A DNA stretch of 39,371 nucleotides from Pandoraea anapnoica. GTDB taxonomy: Bacteria; Pseudomonadota; Gammaproteobacteria; Burkholderiales; Burkholderiaceae. Below the pieces are notes generated by a model, which did no database searches, was not told the origin of the DNA, and saw only the letters and a list, made by a program, of their open reading frames with translations. The position numbers were made by a program, and so were the translations under genes. This document shows, piece by piece, positions 39,369 to 39,371 of the stretch; the first letter of the stretch is position 1; every line of letters begins with the position of its first letter. The stretch spans positions 1 through 39,371 of the forward strand of contig NZ_CABPSP010000024.1 of NCBI RefSeq assembly GCF_902459765.1, given 5' to 3'.

Positions 39369-39371
39369 ATG
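39369..39371 (+). CDS. Start codon of a gene cut by the right edge
   Basis: The window ends at an ATG preceded by GGAGGG (39358-39363) with a five-base spacing, a strong translation start. No coding sequence is visible, so the product is unknown. Confidence 0.5.

Overview
This 39.4-kb stretch of a high-GC (roughly 60-65%) bacterial chromosome looks like Burkholderiales, family Burkholderiaceae, most likely Pandoraea or a close relative. That is an inference from codon use and gene families (NasS/NasT nitrate control, MarR-GNAT fusion, MocR regulator, DUF4148, FUSC/DUF1656 efflux, LuxR and LysR regulators); no rRNA is present to confirm it. No phage integrase, transposase, CRISPR array or plasmid gene was seen.

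Layout. 1-3.2 kb: srkA-type stress kinase, a YdjM-like membrane protein, an outer-membrane beta-barrel protein, and the initiator tRNA-fMet with a strong promoter and terminator. 3.2-7.0 kb: an isochorismatase-fold protein lacking its catalytic triad, a MarR-GNAT fusion with two palindromic operators over its own promoter, and a MocR regulator divergent from a hotdog thioesterase across a perfect inverted repeat. 7.0-14.6 kb: a giant autotransporter with seven IPT/TIG modules and further Ig-like modules, an AT-rich gap, and three tandem tail-collar (MdpB-like) genes. 14.6-16.9 kb: small genes (yjdM, a GFA-family zinc protein, small hypotheticals) and a structured, possibly transcribed element at 16430-16526.

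16.9-25.5 kb is a nitrate-assimilation operon on the minus strand: nirB-nirD-nasA-cobA-nasT-nasS. It encodes NADH nitrite reductase, nitrate reductase, a uroporphyrinogen-III methyltransferase for siroheme, and the NasS sensor with the NasT ANTAR antiterminator. The region before nirB holds a near-consensus sigma-54 promoter, NtrC-like sites further upstream, and a leader in which an ANTAR-type hairpin overlaps the 5' arm of an intrinsic terminator. General nitrogen limitation and nitrate/nitrite presence can therefore be read as two successive gates. No nitrate transporter lies in the window.

25.5-33.5 kb: an acyl-CoA dehydrogenase coupled to a DHA2-type MFS exporter, divergent from a MarR-FUSC-DUF1656-HlyD-NodT operon that should build a complete tripartite efflux pump. 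33.5-39.4 kb: a DUF4148 secreted peptide, a LuxR-type AHL receptor without a LuxI in the window, a LysR gene divergent from an MFS transporter, a second LysR gene whose 3' end overlaps that transporter antiparallel, and a nitroreductase. The right edge cuts a gene just after its start codon.
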